From Anaerotignum faecicola (GTDB lineage Bacteria; Bacillota; Clostridia; Lachnospirales; Anaerotignaceae), in the NCBI GenBank assembly GCA_024460105.1, contig JANFXS010000001.1, positions 1-64,000 on the forward strand: a stretch of 64,000 nucleotides of DNA, given 5' to 3'. A program made the position numbers and the translations under genes. Below the pieces are notes generated by a model, which saw nothing but the letters and a program-made list of their open reading frames with translations, made no database searches and was not told the origin of the DNA. How positions within the stretch are numbered: the first letter of the stretch is position 1; each line of letters opens with the position of its first letter. This document shows, piece after piece, positions 62,908-64,000 of the stretch.

Positions 62908-64000
62908 TTAAAAATCCATATCGGCATACTTGGCATTTTCCGCTATAAATTCACGCCTGGGTTCAACACTGTCCCCCATAAGCATACTGAAAATCTCATC
63001 AGCCAAAATAGCGTCGTCGATATCAACCCTTTTTAATATCCTGTGTTCAACAGCCATTGTCGTATCCCTAAGCTGGTCAAAGTCCATTTCGCCAAGGCCC
63101 TTATAACGCTGCACTTCTTTAATCCCTGTGCGTCCTATTTCGGCATAAAGCTGTTCAAGCTGTGCGTCGTCATAAACATAATAATGTTCTTTGTTTTTTT
63201 CAACCCTATAAAGCGGCGGCTGGGCAATAAAAACTTTGCCGTCCTCGATAAGTTTCGGCATATATCTGTAAAAGAACGTCAGCAGTAATGTCCTTATATG
63301 CGCGCCGTCAACATCGGCGTCAGTCATAATAACAATTTTATGATACCTGAGCTTTCCGATATCGAATTCTTCTGAAATCCCTGTTCCGAAAGCAGTAATC
63401 ATATTTTTAATTTCTTCACTGCTTAAAATCCTGTCCAAGCGCGCTTTTTCAACATTCAGTATTTTGCCCCTAAGCGGCAGTATGGCCTGAGTTTTTGGAT
63501 TTCTTGCCTTTATAGCGCTTCCGCCTGCGGAATTTCCTTCGACAATATAAATCTCACATTCATAAGGATCCTTGCTGGTACAGTCGGTAAGTTTGCCCGG
63601 AAGCCGTGTATTCTCAAGCCCTGTTTTACGGCGTACAAGCTCCCTGGCCTTTTTTGCCGCTTCCCTTGCACGGGATGCAATAAGCCCCTTTTCAAATATA
63701 GTTTTGGCTATCGAAGGGTTCTCCTCAAGGAAATATGTTAAATTCTCGCTTACAACACTGTCTACCGCGCCTTTAACTTCGCTGTTTCCGAGTTTTGTTT
63801 TCGTTTGTCCCTCAAACTGAGGGTCGCTTACCTTAACGCTTATAACGCACGACAGACCTTCCCTTATATCGTCGCCGGAAAGGTTTTTGTCGGTTTCTTT
63901 AAGAAGTCCCATCTTGCGGCCGTAACTGTTAAGCGTTCTTAGCACCCCGCTTCTGAAGCCTACAAGATGAGTTCCGCCGTCAGTAGTATTTATATTATTA
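62908..64000 (-). CDS. gyrB: DNA gyrase subunit B, 3' part (gene continues past window edge)
   Basis: The last 363 residues: end of the transducer ([16 protein letters not shown] at the edge), TOPRIM and C-terminal tail. No start codon is in the window; the frame runs through base 64000. TOPRIM motif reads [10 protein letters not shown], with Asn where E. coli GyrB has Asp426 (codon at 63532-63534), while [14 protein letters not shown] and QRYKGLGEM are standard. Cotranscribed with gyrA. Confidence 0.96.
   Translation of the reverse strand, partial: NNINTTDGGTHLVGFRSGVLRTLNSYGRKMGLLKETDKNLSGDDIREGLSCVISVKVSDPQFEGQTKTKLGNSEVKGAVDSVVSENLTYFLEENPSIAKTIFEKGLIASRAREAAKKARELVRRKTGLENTRLPGKLTDCTSKDPYECEIYIVEGNSAGGSAIKARNPKTQAILPLRGKILNVEKARLDRILSSEEIKNMITAFGTGISEEFDIGKLRYHKIVIMTDADVDGAHIRTLLLTFFYRYMPKLIEDGKVFIAQPPLYRVEKNKEHYYVYDDAQLEQLYAEIGRTGIKEVQRYKGLGEMDFDQLRDTTMAVEHRILKRVDIDDAILADEIFSMLMGDSVEPRREFIAENAKYADMDF

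Overview
The window is AT-rich chromosomal DNA from a spore-forming anaerobe of the class Clostridia. A Lachnospirales/Anaerotignum-like family is my best guess, but it is tentative and rests on gene content only. The evidence is a fused ispH-rpsA gene, a spoIIM-xerD pair, a gamma-SASP-like mini-gene with a sigma-G-like promoter, an FprA flavodiiron protein with rubredoxin, a PPi-type phosphofructokinase, and amino-acid transport and fermentation genes (PutP-type and AGCS symporters, phenylacetate-CoA ligase under a T-box).

Layout. 1-620: leader and four tandem promoters of an rRNA operon that runs leftwards out of the window. 640-4865: SASP-like mini-gene, yneA-like LysM gene divergent from lexA with LexA boxes between them, then lexA-nadE-DUF975. 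5099-9966 (minus): five-gene operon of phosphatase, HI0933-type flavoprotein, aroH, cmk and ispH-rpsA. 10.2-13.6 kb: low-complexity accessory strip with an interspersed structured repeat, an unrecognised 346-residue protein, a twice-frameshifted pseudogene, a metallophosphoesterase and a relic. 13.6-17.1 kb (minus): RluB-type pseudouridine synthase, D,D-carboxypeptidase and PutP. 17.2-24.2 kb: a gene relic, a split UxaA-type dehydratase, paaK-ACT behind a T-box whose specifier reads as UUC (Phe), tRNA-Val and tRNA-Asp, a small membrane protein and an Na/alanine symporter. 24.5-28.8 kb (minus): CoA-disulfide-reductase/rhodanese fusion, siroheme-type Fe-S reductase, K/H antiporter. 29.2-31.7 kb: pseudogene with an internal stop, second repeat copy, copper-amine-oxidase-N-like protein, yqeY, rpsU. 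31.8-35.4 kb: glgB and metY. 35.5-42.6 kb: M3 peptidase, pfp, TrmH-type methyltransferase, aroC, spoIIM and xerD. 43.4-50.2 kb (minus): ABC-F, CorC/HlyC-like protein, and a metA-led ABC importer operon. 50.3-54.0 kb: YqxD-like protein, topB, DegV. 54.1-64.0 kb: both type IIA topoisomerases (parE-parC on plus, gyrB-gyrA on minus) flanking fprA and rubredoxin.

The genes are mostly housekeeping. The most informative non-housekeeping signals are the Phe T-box on paaK-ACT, the SOS control region, natural non-consensus residues at quinolone-pocket positions in GyrA and GyrB, the structured repeat family next to decayed genes, and the sulfur-handling gene pair. I found no CRISPR array, prophage, intact transposase or obvious new defence system. 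The unrecognised 10.2-12.2 kb cluster is the best candidate for something undescribed, but it looks partly decayed.
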